Shown piece after piece: positions 13,727 through 21,706 of a stretch of 53,807 nt of DNA (its first letter is position 1; the number at the start of each line of letters is the position of its first letter). The position numbers and the translations under genes are program-made. The notes under the pieces were generated by a model. The model was not told where the DNA came from. It did no database searches and saw only the letters and a list, made by a program, of their open reading frames with translations. Source of the DNA: Candidatus Staskawiczbacteria bacterium RIFCSPHIGHO2_02_FULL_43_16 (GTDB lineage: Bacteria > Patescibacteriota > Minisyncoccia > Minisyncoccales > Staskawiczbacteraceae); contig MHOU01000008.1 of NCBI GenBank assembly GCA_001821935.1, forward strand, positions 1-53,807, in the 5' to 3' direction.

Positions 13727-14566
13727 ATGTCTAACGGATTACTTTTACACAGAATATTCATTGCCTTAATGTCGCTGGTGTACCTTTTCTTCATCGGTTG
13801 GTTTTTAAAGTTGTGGCTTAACGGACAAACCCAGGGTGTAGAAAACTTATGGACTAATTTTTATGGAATTATTCCTCTGGCTGGCGGAATCTATGGTTTG
13901 GTCATTTCCCGTCATTGGGGCGGATTAAAAAGCAGTGTCGGGCGTGCAGTGGTGTTTCTTTCCCTGGGATTGGTAACGTGGGGAATTGGCATAGCCATAT
14001 GGATTTTTTATAACCTGGTGCTTGGCACAGAAGTCCCCTACCCCTCTTGGGCCGATGCCGGATTTATTTTGAGCTGGCCACTGTGGGGCATGGGGGCTGT
14101 TTATCTGTCACGGGCCACGGGCGCTCAATTCGGACTTAAAAATAAAGGCGGAAAATTGGTTCTTTTTATTGTACCGGTTGTTATTATCGGGTTTTCTTAT
14201 TATTTTCTGGTTACGGTTGCCCGGGGAGGGATTTTGCTGGACTTGTCTGAATGGAGCTTATTGAAAATCTTTTTCGATTTGGCGTATCCGATTGGCGATA
14301 TTGTTATTCTGACGCTTGCAATGCTGGTGTATGGCCTTTCGTATAAATACTTTGGAGGGAAATATCGTTACGCCATTTATCTCATTCTCTTGGCATTTGC
14401 GTTTAACTATCTGGCTGACTTTACCTTTTCTTATACCACCACCATTGAAAGCTATTATAATGGAAGTTTGGCGGATGCCCTGTTCGCAACAACCATGTTT
14501 ACTTTGTCGGCAGGCATTGCCATGCTCAACCCAGCCGTTCTGCGCAATAAAAAAGAAAATAGTTAA
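13727..14566 (+). CDS. Polytopic membrane protein, sensor-like
   Basis: 279 residues from ATG 13727, ten bases after a TATAAT box (13711-13716); an upstream start at 13682 would overlap the previous gene. About eight hydrophobic helices. Motifs such as EVPYPSWADAGFILSWPLW and LADFTFSYT are like those of the membrane domains placed before GGDEF or histidine-kinase modules in other organisms, but no output domain follows. Function unknown. Confidence 0.6.
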   Translation: MSNGLLLHRIFIALMSLVYLFFIGWFLKLWLNGQTQGVENLWTNFYGIIPLAGGIYGLVISRHWGGLKSSVGRAVVFLSLGLVTWGIGIAIWIFYNLVLGTEVPYPSWADAGFILSWPLWGMGAVYLSRATGAQFGLKNKGGKLVLFIVPVVIIGFSYYFLVTVARGGILLDLSEWSLLKIFFDLAYPIGDIVILTLAMLVYGLSYKYFGGKYRYAIYLILLAFAFNYLADFTFSYTTTIESYYNGSLADALFATTMFTLSAGIAMLNPAVLRNKKENS

Positions 14567-14571
14567 AACCC

Positions 14572-14868
14572 ATGTCATTTTTTGATCAAATAGCTATAAG
14601 GATCATCAAAGAACAGGAGCTTATTATTGGTCCGGTTGCTTGGGATGAAGCAAAAAAAGTTTCGGGCCTTCAAATGACTGGTTTAAACCATACCGAAATT
14701 AGTGTTCAAAATGGTGATCCTAAGGTAGTAATCAATAAGCTGGTAGAGCAATATGAAAATATTTTCGGCAAAGCTTCCCACGAAGTTTGCAAAGAGGCGG
14801 TGCAGGATTTGATTGCGGAAATGCCGGACGACCAGATTCCTTCAAGTTTGAAGCAACGGGCCCAATAA
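14572..14868 (+). CDS. Hypothetical small soluble protein
   Basis: 98 residues, mostly helical, with a regular charged and hydrophobic pattern (VVINKLVEQYENIFGKASHEVCKEAVQDL is the helical core, residues about 47-75). No transmembrane segment and no motif I recognise. Five bases after the previous stop and ended by a terminator, so it closes that operon. Confidence 0.6.
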   Translation: MSFFDQIAIRIIKEQELIIGPVAWDEAKKVSGLQMTGLNHTEISVQNGDPKVVINKLVEQYENIFGKASHEVCKEAVQDLIAEMPDDQIPSSLKQRAQ

Positions 14869-14887
14869 TTTGATATTAGTTGGCGAG

Positions 14888-14907
14888 GCCTCTTGGCGAG
14901 GCTTTTT
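14888..14907 (+). terminator. Terminator
   Basis: GCCTC (14888-14892), loop TTGGC, GAGGC (14898-14902), then five T. Confidence 0.7.
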
Positions 14908-14920
14908 GCATAAATATAAT

Positions 14921-14950
14921 TTGACAAAGGTATTTTATATGTGTTAATAT
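14921..14950 (+). promoter_or_regulatory. Promoter of the NDK-like gene
   Basis: TTGACA (14921-14926) and extended -10 TGT-TAATAT (14942-14950). The strong site AAAGGAGGTG at 14961-14970 precedes the ATG by four bases. Confidence 0.75.
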
Positions 14951-14974
14951 AGTAAACAAGAAAGGAGGTGGTGC

Positions 14975-15364
14975 ATGAAAAGGACTTTATTCCTTCTCAA
15001 GCCTGACTTTTTCGAGAAAGAACTTTGGCAAGAGTTTCTGGATGTCTTAAAAACGCACAACTTGGTGGTTGAATGCGATTTCTATGTCACGCTGGCAACC
15101 CTTGATGACGTGAAGGATCTTTATCAATGGGAAACCTTGTGGAACATAGAAATGATGATCCAGTACTGGTGCCAACAGCCTCATCGTGTCTTAGTGGTTA
15201 AGGCGAGGAATGCCGTACAAAAAGCCCATCAGGTCAAAAAGTTTTTCCGCTCTAAGTATTGCAACGAGTGTCATGTGATGTATACGCTTATACATTGTCC
15301 TGACACCTTCAAGGATTTTCAGAGGGAAATTAACTTTTTGATGGGCAAAAAGCTGGTGCAATAG
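14975..15364 (+). CDS. Nucleoside-diphosphate-kinase-like protein, divergent
   Basis: 129 residues from ATG 14975 behind a near-perfect Shine-Dalgarno. RTLFLLKPDFF matches the RTL-x-x-KPD opening of NDK, the segment RVLVVKARNAV matches the G-x-NAV region, and LIHCPDTFKDFQREINFLM matches the active-site IHGSDS-x-E-x-A-x-REI-x-FF block with the catalytic His kept. Other conserved NDK positions (for example Gly-rich loops) are missing. Probably an NDK homologue with altered activity. It has its own promoter and stands alone. Confidence 0.6.
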   Translation: MKRTLFLLKPDFFEKELWQEFLDVLKTHNLVVECDFYVTLATLDDVKDLYQWETLWNIEMMIQYWCQQPHRVLVVKARNAVQKAHQVKKFFRSKYCNECHVMYTLIHCPDTFKDFQREINFLMGKKLVQ

Positions 15365-15408
15365 CATATCGGGGAGAACTACTGCACCAGTTCTCCTTAC
15401 TTAAATTT

Positions 15409-16695
15409 ATGAAAGGTATTTTCTATTTAACTTTTAACGGAGTTGTAAATAATACTAACGGCATAGGAACTCAAACAAAACTATTATTAGATGGTTTTGA
15501 TTTTTTTTACGATAAGTTTAAGGAAAGATATGGTGATATTTTTTTGAATATTATTACACCAGATTATCCCGAAAACTACGAAGGTTATTCAAGGGATCAT
15601 GTTAATTTTTCAAAAGAAAAAGTAAATAGATTGGGAGGAAAGATATTTTTTTGTAAAGATTCAAAAACTGTTAAAGATTTTTGGACACCAGAATATTGGG
15701 ATGATTTATCAAAAGAGGCCTGTGAAATTATTAAAAGAGAGATGGTTAAATACGATGATATTCTGGTGATATGTGTTGATATGCCATTTCTTCAAATGCC
15801 GATTTATTTTGAGAATAAATATGGCAAGGTCAATAATATCAAATGGCTTTTATCGCCTTATGGCAGTTCCTATATACATGATAAAAATGCAATAAGTAAT
15901 AAGCGACTGGCTTGGGAGTTTGTGGGAATGTCAGCTTTACGGCTCAATAAAAATGTATATCTTGGCACAGTTTGTGATTTTATGAGTAATCACTGGGTTG
16001 AATACTATGGTGCGCCAAAAGATAAGTTTGCGCCTTATGAATCGAGCTTATTTTTACAAAGTAAGGATTTTGAGAAATTAAATAGTAAAGAAATTGAGGA
16101 CGTCCTTGTGCAATATAAAATACCAATAGATAAGGATATTGTATTTTGTTTTGGCAGAGGAGTATGGATTAAAGGTTTTGATATGGTGCTTAACGCCCTT
16201 CAATTTACTAAAAAAGATTTTCATTTGGTTATGATATCCGTTCCGACACAAAGCGAAATAAATGAGTATGGAGCGTATTTAGAAATGCTGAAAAAGGCTA
16301 AATATTCTTATACGATTATTCCCAAATTCTCAAGAATTTTACCAAAAGCTTTGTGCCAGTGGCGTAAAACAAGAATAGTTGTATGTCCATCAAGAGGAGA
16401 ACCTTTTTCCAATATTCCCCTTGAAACAGCAATTTGGGCGAAAGATAGTGGACCTATTGTTTTGGCTTCGAATATAGATGGATTTCTTGAGCAAATTAAA
16501 AGTGGATTTAATGGTTATTTGTTTAAGATCGAATCTCCTTCTGATTTAGCCAAGAATATCGATTCTGTCCTTTTCCTGAAGGCAAACACTTTAAAGAAAA
16601 TACGAAATAATGCCTATAATAAAGTTGTAAAAGAAAGAAATTTCTTCGCTAACATAAAAGATACGCTAGATTATTTTTGGAATCATAAAAAGTAA
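15409..16695 (+). CDS. Glycosyltransferase, GT4-like
   Basis: 428 residues. The N-terminal half has a Gly-rich NNTNGIGTQTKLLLDGF start, and the C-terminal half has the nucleotide-sugar-binding pattern: DIVFCFGRGVWIKGFDMVLNA (first strand and helix), VMISVPTQSEI, and VVCPSRGEPFSNIPLETAIWA with the ExxxxxxxE-like motif of GT-B enzymes. It would transfer a sugar in surface glycan synthesis. First gene of an AT-rich cluster (15409-19241) whose base composition differs clearly from both sides. Confidence 0.8.
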   Translation: MKGIFYLTFNGVVNNTNGIGTQTKLLLDGFDFFYDKFKERYGDIFLNIITPDYPENYEGYSRDHVNFSKEKVNRLGGKIFFCKDSKTVKDFWTPEYWDDLSKEACEIIKREMVKYDDILVICVDMPFLQMPIYFENKYGKVNNIKWLLSPYGSSYIHDKNAISNKRLAWEFVGMSALRLNKNVYLGTVCDFMSNHWVEYYGAPKDKFAPYESSLFLQSKDFEKLNSKEIEDVLVQYKIPIDKDIVFCFGRGVWIKGFDMVLNALQFTKKDFHLVMISVPTQSEINEYGAYLEMLKKAKYSYTIIPKFSRILPKALCQWRKTRIVVCPSRGEPFSNIPLETAIWAKDSGPIVLASNIDGFLEQIKSGFNGYLFKIESPSDLAKNIDSVLFLKANTLKKIRNNAYNKVVKERNFFANIKDTLDYFWNHKK

Positions 16696-16756
16696 GAGTA
16701 ATTTTTGAAAAGTGCTATAATTAAAAAGCTTAAAATTAATAATATAATATAAAAAT

Positions 16757-17206
16757 ATGACATTTAGAACTTTAGCTCGCGTAGTAGTCTACGATATAAA
16801 TTCCCAAAGGATTTTATTAATTCGAAATAAAAACACTGATTTTTGGTATGTTCCCGGTGGTGGATGGGAATACGAAAAAGAAAATATCTTAGAATGTGGA
16901 GTCCGTGAAGTAAAAGAAGAGACAGGCCTTGATGTTGTGACTGATAAGTTTATGTATCTTAGAGAATATCACGAATCACCAGAAAAAATATTTTTTGAAA
17001 CTTTTTGGTTAGCGCACCCTAAAAACACTGTTGACTTAAATAAGGATCACGTGGATATGGATCTTAATGGAAAGGTAGAAGAAGCTAAATGGTTTACCCA
17101 GCAGGAATTGTTGAGATTAACTATTTTTCCTGAATTTTTAAAGAATAAGTTTTGGTCTGATGTAGAAAAAATAGGCAGTGATGAGGATAGATTCATTGGC
17201 TTTTAA
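16757..17206 (+). CDS. NUDIX hydrolase
   Basis: 149 residues. The NUDIX box is complete: GGGWEYEKENILECGVREVKEETG spans about residues 34-57 with the R-E-x-x-E-E-x-G metal site. Substrates are nucleoside diphosphate derivatives, possibly a nucleotide sugar given its place after a glycosyltransferase. AT-rich like its neighbours; TAATAT lies upstream of the ATG. Confidence 0.93.
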   Translation: MTFRTLARVVVYDINSQRILLIRNKNTDFWYVPGGGWEYEKENILECGVREVKEETGLDVVTDKFMYLREYHESPEKIFFETFWLAHPKNTVDLNKDHVDMDLNGKVEEAKWFTQQELLRLTIFPEFLKNKFWSDVEKIGSDEDRFIGF

Positions 17207-17211
17207 TTATT

Positions 17212-17736
17212 ATGGATATAACTGATATTGCTGAATTGTCTCTGACAAACAAAGAGGTAACTTCAATTAAAGATGTCATAGCTAGTTTGGTTAAACATAA
17301 AGATGATACAGAATGGTCAGCAAAAACTACCCATTTTGCAATAGATCATATTAAGGAATTTGAAAACGAATATAGTGGTGGTTGTGTAAAAGGATTATTG
17401 GGCAAAGAACACTTCTTAAATATAGTGTTACCCTTTCATGGTCATATGGAAGATTTTACGACGGGTATATTATTATTTCCCGACAACGTTTCAGTAAAAG
17501 AGGCTCTGGAATACTATAAAAAACCTGATCCAAGATATACTAAAAGTTGTTTTGATTATATATTACTTTTAAAAGATCAAATAAAAAACAAGGGTTTCAC
17601 CAGTGAGATAATCATAGAGCTTTTTGATGGTAAATTAAGACATATTGATGGATTGCACAGAATGATTGCATTAAGTCTTCTTTTGGAAGATAGTTATGAG
17701 TACAAGCCAATCCCTGTTTATATTCTTATAAGATAA
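17212..17736 (+). CDS. Hypothetical protein with ParB/Srx-like ending
   Basis: 174 residues. Most of it is unfamiliar, but the end LRHIDGLHRMIALSLLLED followed by YKPIPVYIL resembles the DGxHRxxA strand-helix of ParB-N/sulfiredoxin-fold proteins, which bind nucleotides. Five bases after the NUDIX gene and five before a HAD gene, so part of the same operon. Its role in the cluster is unknown. Confidence 0.5.
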   Translation: MDITDIAELSLTNKEVTSIKDVIASLVKHKDDTEWSAKTTHFAIDHIKEFENEYSGGCVKGLLGKEHFLNIVLPFHGHMEDFTTGILLFPDNVSVKEALEYYKKPDPRYTKSCFDYILLLKDQIKNKGFTSEIIIELFDGKLRHIDGLHRMIALSLLLEDSYEYKPIPVYILIR

Positions 17737-17740
17737 AATT

Positions 17741-18364
17741 ATGAAGAAAGACATTGTTTTCATAGATTGGCATAATACGCTTTCTTGGTCAAAATATTGG
17801 GAAAGCCTATTGGGCAAGAATACTGACTTTACAAAAGTGGTAGATGATTTTTTTGCTTTTGAAAAAGAAATGGAAGCAGAGTGGATGCTGGGAAAGTTGA
17901 AGTCGGAAGATATAGTTAAATTAATCAGCAATAGGTCTGGTTTATCTGAAGATTTGCTTTGGCAAACATTTGTGTCCGACTGTCAAAAGATGCACATTGA
18001 TCCGGAAGCAGTTTCTCTAATAAAAAAACTAAAGGATAAGTATAATGTAGTACTTGTCACTGGTAACATGGATTGTTTTTCTCGTTTTACTGTCCCTGCA
18101 CTAGAATTGGACAAAGTATTTGACCGTATTATAAATTCAGCAGATGTCGGTTATTTAAAAACCGATCATGATGGAAAAACTTTTACTGATTGTTTTAAGC
18201 AATACAATATAAGCGATGTGTCGAAATCATATCTTCTAGATGATTCAGAAAAAACATGTGTTTTATTTAGTAAACTTGGAGGGAAATCTTTGCAAGTTAA
18301 TAGTAAAGAAGACACTATTGGTCATCTGAGTTTTATACTTAAAAACAATTACAATTTAAATTAG
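17741..18364 (+). CDS. HAD-superfamily hydrolase
   Basis: 207 residues. Motif I reads FIDWHNTLS: the nucleophile Asp is present, but the usual second Asp (DxD) is His. Motif II is VLVTGN, and the motif IV region is LLDDSEKT; a Lys in GYLKTDHDGK serves as motif III. The His at +2 could change or weaken general acid/base catalysis, so it may be a specialised or weak phosphatase. In a glycan-like cluster it could act on a sugar phosphate. Confidence 0.7.
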   Translation: MKKDIVFIDWHNTLSWSKYWESLLGKNTDFTKVVDDFFAFEKEMEAEWMLGKLKSEDIVKLISNRSGLSEDLLWQTFVSDCQKMHIDPEAVSLIKKLKDKYNVVLVTGNMDCFSRFTVPALELDKVFDRIINSADVGYLKTDHDGKTFTDCFKQYNISDVSKSYLLDDSEKTCVLFSKLGGKSLQVNSKEDTIGHLSFILKNNYNLN

Positions 18365-18371
18365 AAATTTT

Positions 18372-19241
18372 ATGAATAAAGAACAATGTTATAAATTATC
18401 TATCTCGGCATTTTTAGGTGTTTTTTGTATATTTCTTATTACCAATTTTATATTCTTCAAAATTAATTGGCTGTTTTCGATTTTAATTTTCTGTTTTGGG
18501 GTGGTGCTTTTATTAATTGTTAAACTTTATTTAAAAATAGAGAGCAGTGTTGATAGAATCCAGCGCGAGTTGGGACTATCTAAAGTAATCAACGGAGAAA
18601 CAGATAGATGGAATATTGATGAAAAAACGGGAGAGAAAAAATATTATAGTCAATGCAAGCAAGATCAATGGATTATTGAAGAAGTGTTCGATTATAAGAA
18701 AAATGGTTTTTTCTTGGATCTTGGCGGAGCGGATGGAATAGACATTTCTAATACGTATGTACTAGAGAAAAAATATGGATGGAAAGGCATTTGCATAGAA
18801 TGCGAGGACTCATTGTTCGAAAAGTTAAAGTCCAATAGAAACTGTATTTGTGTTCATGTATGCATAGATGATTACTCTAAAAAAACAATTAAGTTTACAA
18901 AGAATAGGGGATTAATAGGAGGAATTATTGATCAAGATACTGACAATAAAGGTTTTATTAATACCAATGAATTTGATAAAAAAGAAACATATGCTTTGGC
19001 GGAAATTCTTGATAAATATAACGCTCCGAAAGTGATAGATTATTTCAGTTTAGACGTTGAGGGAGCAGAGCACCGGATTTTCAGAAATTTTCCCTTTGAT
19101 CGATATAAATTTCTGGCGATGAGCATAGAAAGGCCAAATGAAGATCTGGTAAAAAATCTCAGAGAGAACGGCTATATAAAAGTAGGAGCTAATGAATTTG
19201 ATAAATTATTTATTCACAAAGATTTTAATAAATATAGGTAA
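18372..19241 (+). CDS. FkbM-family methyltransferase with N-terminal membrane hairpin
   Basis: 289 residues. Two hydrophobic helices at the start (about 10-30 and 34-55) anchor it. The SAM-binding part has FFLDLGGADGIDISNTYVLE (motif I), GICIECEDSLFEKL (motif II) and the FkbM ending VIDYFSLDVEGAEHRIFRNF. This family O-methylates sugars or small molecules. It ends the AT-rich cluster, supporting a role in modifying a surface glycan. Confidence 0.88.
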   Translation: MNKEQCYKLSISAFLGVFCIFLITNFIFFKINWLFSILIFCFGVVLLLIVKLYLKIESSVDRIQRELGLSKVINGETDRWNIDEKTGEKKYYSQCKQDQWIIEEVFDYKKNGFFLDLGGADGIDISNTYVLEKKYGWKGICIECEDSLFEKLKSNRNCICVHVCIDDYSKKTIKFTKNRGLIGGIIDQDTDNKGFINTNEFDKKETYALAEILDKYNAPKVIDYFSLDVEGAEHRIFRNFPFDRYKFLAMSIERPNEDLVKNLRENGYIKVGANEFDKLFIHKDFNKYR

Positions 19242-19345
19242 TGTATTGATGATTTGTAAAAGATAGATATGGGCGATAATTCAGTGGAGCGTAGCAAGAT
19301 TTTTGTTTATGCTATAATAGAACTAAGATTCAACAATATAAAGAT

Positions 19346-20722
19346 ATGTTTAAATTTTTTGGTGAAACCAAAAAAATAACCGAAAAACTCTACGAACAAA
19401 ACCTTGAGCTTGCGGTAAAAAACAAAACCCTTTCGCTTCTTGAAAACTTGTATCAAACAAGTGTTTTGACGTTAATGCCCGAAGATATGGCCCGTAAGAT
19501 TGCCGATATTATCCGCAAAGATTTAAATCTTGAATTTGCAGGGGTATTTGCTTTGGAAAAAGACGGGGATGCGCTTTTGCCACTGGCTTTTTCGGTTTCG
19601 GAAAGGCTGCAACGGGTACTGGGTGATTTTGGGATTTCCCTGAAAAATACCAAGATTACCGGCGTTTCTCGGAATGATTTTTTAAAAAGGATTATTTATG
19701 GCAAGTTGGAAAGCAGTACGAATGATTTTAAGGACATTTGGGAGGTGTTGCTGGACGAAAAGCGTTTGGCAGAAATAAAAAAAGAGTCGCATGTAAAAAC
19801 CATGTTGATGTATCCGCTGGTAAGGGGCCAGGAAGCGGACGGGGTGCTGATGCTGGGAATTAACCGCGATTATGCCAACTTGAATGCCTTTGAGAAAGCA
19901 TCCATAAAAAGCTGCATTAACGCCATCGCCCTTCTGTTGGATAAGGCTTATTTGTACAAAGATTTACAGGCTTCCTATGAAGTGGAAAAGCGCGCTCATG
20001 AAGTGGAAAAAAAGGCTAATGAAGAATTGGCTAATTTGGACAAAGTTAAAGACCAGTTTTTGACCATCACCCAGCATAATTTGCGCACGCCGCTGACCAG
20101 CATCATGGGCTATTCCGATTTGATTTTGAACGGCACCTACGGCAAGCAGAATAAAAAAACGGTGGAAGTGATAAAAAAGTTCCAAATACTGGGTAAAGGC
20201 ATGATAAGAATGGTTAATGACTTTTTGGATGCTTCGGCCTTTCAGCTGGGTAAAGACGTGGTGCAGTTGCAGCTGGGCGTTGCATTGAAACCGTTGCTGG
20301 ACGAGGTGGTGGGCGAATTGAAATTCAAGGCGGAAGAAAAAGGGATTTCCTTAACTTTAAAACAGCCCGAACAGCCGTTTATCATCAAGGCCGACCCGCA
20401 AAAACTGAAAGCCGCCATTTTCAACGTTATTGATAATTCTATCAAGTATACCGCCAAGGGCGGGGTTGAGGTGAAGTTTGCTAATCATGATAGTGTAAAA
20501 ATTATTGTTTCAGACACCGGCATTGGCATTGCCCCGGATCACTTGGCCAACTTGTTTACCAAAATGTTTGAGCGGGGGGCCAATGCTAAAAATATTTCGG
20601 GCAGTGGGGTGGGATTATATTTGTCATATCAAATTATCAAATCGCATCATGGAAAAATATGGGCCGAATCGGAGGGTGAAGGGAAGGGTTCTACGTTTTA
20701 TATTGAATTGCCGCTGGGGTAG
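19346..20722 (+). CDS. Cytoplasmic sensor histidine kinase with GAF-like domain
   Basis: 458 residues. Residues about 30-205 form a GAF-like sensor domain; a helical linker (about 208-238) leads to the H-box TITQHNLRTPLTSIMGYSDL (His near 243), then the ATPase part with N-box FNVIDNSIKYTAKGG, G1 VSDTGIGIAP and G2 GSGVGLYLS. No membrane segment, so the signal is probably internal. No response regulator is adjacent; the nearest receiver gene is at 32076. A GCTATAAT box lies about 30 bases upstream of the start. Confidence 0.9.
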   Translation: MFKFFGETKKITEKLYEQNLELAVKNKTLSLLENLYQTSVLTLMPEDMARKIADIIRKDLNLEFAGVFALEKDGDALLPLAFSVSERLQRVLGDFGISLKNTKITGVSRNDFLKRIIYGKLESSTNDFKDIWEVLLDEKRLAEIKKESHVKTMLMYPLVRGQEADGVLMLGINRDYANLNAFEKASIKSCINAIALLLDKAYLYKDLQASYEVEKRAHEVEKKANEELANLDKVKDQFLTITQHNLRTPLTSIMGYSDLILNGTYGKQNKKTVEVIKKFQILGKGMIRMVNDFLDASAFQLGKDVVQLQLGVALKPLLDEVVGELKFKAEEKGISLTLKQPEQPFIIKADPQKLKAAIFNVIDNSIKYTAKGGVEVKFANHDSVKIIVSDTGIGIAPDHLANLFTKMFERGANAKNISGSGVGLYLSYQIIKSHHGKIWAESEGEGKGSTFYIELPLG

Positions 20723-20730
20723 GGGCTGCA

Positions 20731-20784
20731 CTCTCGGCGAAAAATTCGCCTGCGGGCGAAACCAATCTTTTTCGCCTCCGAGAG
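20731..20784. repeat. Nested hairpin after the kinase gene
   Basis: CTCTCGG-CGAAAAA (20731-20744) faces TTTTTCG and CCGAGAG (20768-20784); inside, TTCGCC-TGCG-GGCGAA (20745-20760) is a perfect hairpin. There is no T run after it, so it may be a repeat instead of a terminator. The following CACTTTC-to-CCTCGC stretch resembles the repeat at 21474-21641. Confidence 0.6.
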
Positions 20785-20842
20785 CCACTTTCAAAACCAA
20801 CGCCTCGCTTTGCCGCCGAAAAAACGGTTTTCTATTTCAGTA

Positions 20843-20871
20843 TTGACAGAGTCAGTTAATAAGTATATCAT
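20843..20871 (+). promoter_or_regulatory. Promoter of the 154-residue gene
   Basis: TTGACA (20843-20848), 17-bp spacer, TATCAT (20866-20871). An AAGG site with the motif CCTTTCACAACAAGG lies upstream of the GTG start. Confidence 0.7.
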
Positions 20872-20921
20872 TGAATATTCGTGACCTACCCAACCATGTT
20901 CCTTTCACAACAAGGTGTGCC

Positions 20922-21386
20922 GTGGAAAAAATACTCAAGCTCATCACAGAAACCGAAAATCTTTTGGGAGAGGCAGAAAAAAACCTTGACCAAATCAAGG
21001 CACTAGATTTCCCAGAAAAAGTTTCCAAACTCGATGACTTAGCCAATAGGCATGATGCGCTAGCCCGAAGCCTGTACGACTGGAAGCGTATGGTTGTTCA
21101 GAAAATGGCTTCCCTCGCCGAAGCTATCGGCGCACGGGAAGAATTTGCGGGGAAATATCGCAAAAGAATCGGCTACGCCGATTTCAGCTTCTATTGCGAA
21201 GGGTCTTCATGTGTAGCTCATCCTGAGAGTGATCCCATCACAGAGTTCATGGGGCTCTGCAAAGATGTGATAGCAGCGGCCGAACAGTTTCTTACAGTAA
21301 AACCACGGGCCTTGCGCACTGAGATCAAACAGCTTTCCGGATTGGCAACCATGTTCGAAAAGCTCAATGAAAAAAAGAAAAAGTGA
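20922..21386 (+). CDS. Hypothetical helical protein
   Basis: 154 residues from GTG 20922, chosen for the CAAGG site six to seven bases upstream; an in-frame TTG at 20871 overlaps the -10 box and is unlikely. Helical and rich in Glu/Lys/Leu (EKILKLITETENLLGEAEK at the start). Four residues, C149-like and H-containing SFYCEGSSCVAHPE, sit in the middle. No family recognised. Single-gene unit with its own promoter and terminator. Confidence 0.6.
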   Translation: MEKILKLITETENLLGEAEKNLDQIKALDFPEKVSKLDDLANRHDALARSLYDWKRMVVQKMASLAEAIGAREEFAGKYRKRIGYADFSFYCEGSSCVAHPESDPITEFMGLCKDVIAAAEQFLTVKPRALRTEIKQLSGLATMFEKLNEKKKK

Positions 21387-21395
21387 GTTATTTGA

Positions 21396-21422
21396 ACTGC
21401 CTTAGCCCAAGGCAGTTTTTTT
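21396..21422 (+). terminator. Terminator of the 154-residue gene
   Basis: ACTGCCTT (21396-21403) pairs with AAGGCAGT (21409-21416), then a T run to 21422. Confidence 0.88.
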
Positions 21423-21706
21423 CATGTAATTTAAACGGCTCAATACGTTGAGCCGTTCAGTAGAGCGAGGGCGTTGCGCCAAAAGTGCACCTCGCAGGCA
21501 GAAAAGCATGGTTTTTGCCAACAGGCAAAATTTTCTGCCGAGAGATGAGCGGGAATAGGCGAAGGGAGCCGCGCGCCCGCGGGCGCGCGGGCCCGCAGCC
21601 GGTTCGCGCTGGCGAAATTAACCGCGTCACTTTTGGCGCAATACCCGAGCGGAACATATCCACAGGGTGGCTTTTTTTGTGTGTGGTAAAATAGATAAAC
21701 ATTCCT
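21423..21706. repeat. GC-rich structured repeat region upstream of pilB
   Basis: No gene seen. CGGCTCAA-TACG-TTGAGCCG forms a hairpin (21436-21455). A 168-bp element is bounded by inverted TTGCGCCAAAAGTG (21474-21487) and its complement (21628-21641), with inner hairpins GGCAGAAAA/TTTTCTGCC (21497-21505, 21531-21539) and a perfect 18-bp palindrome GCGCGCCCGCGGGCGCGC (21571-21588). TGTGGTAAAAT at about 21680-21690 may be the extended -10 of the pilus operon. Confidence 0.7.
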
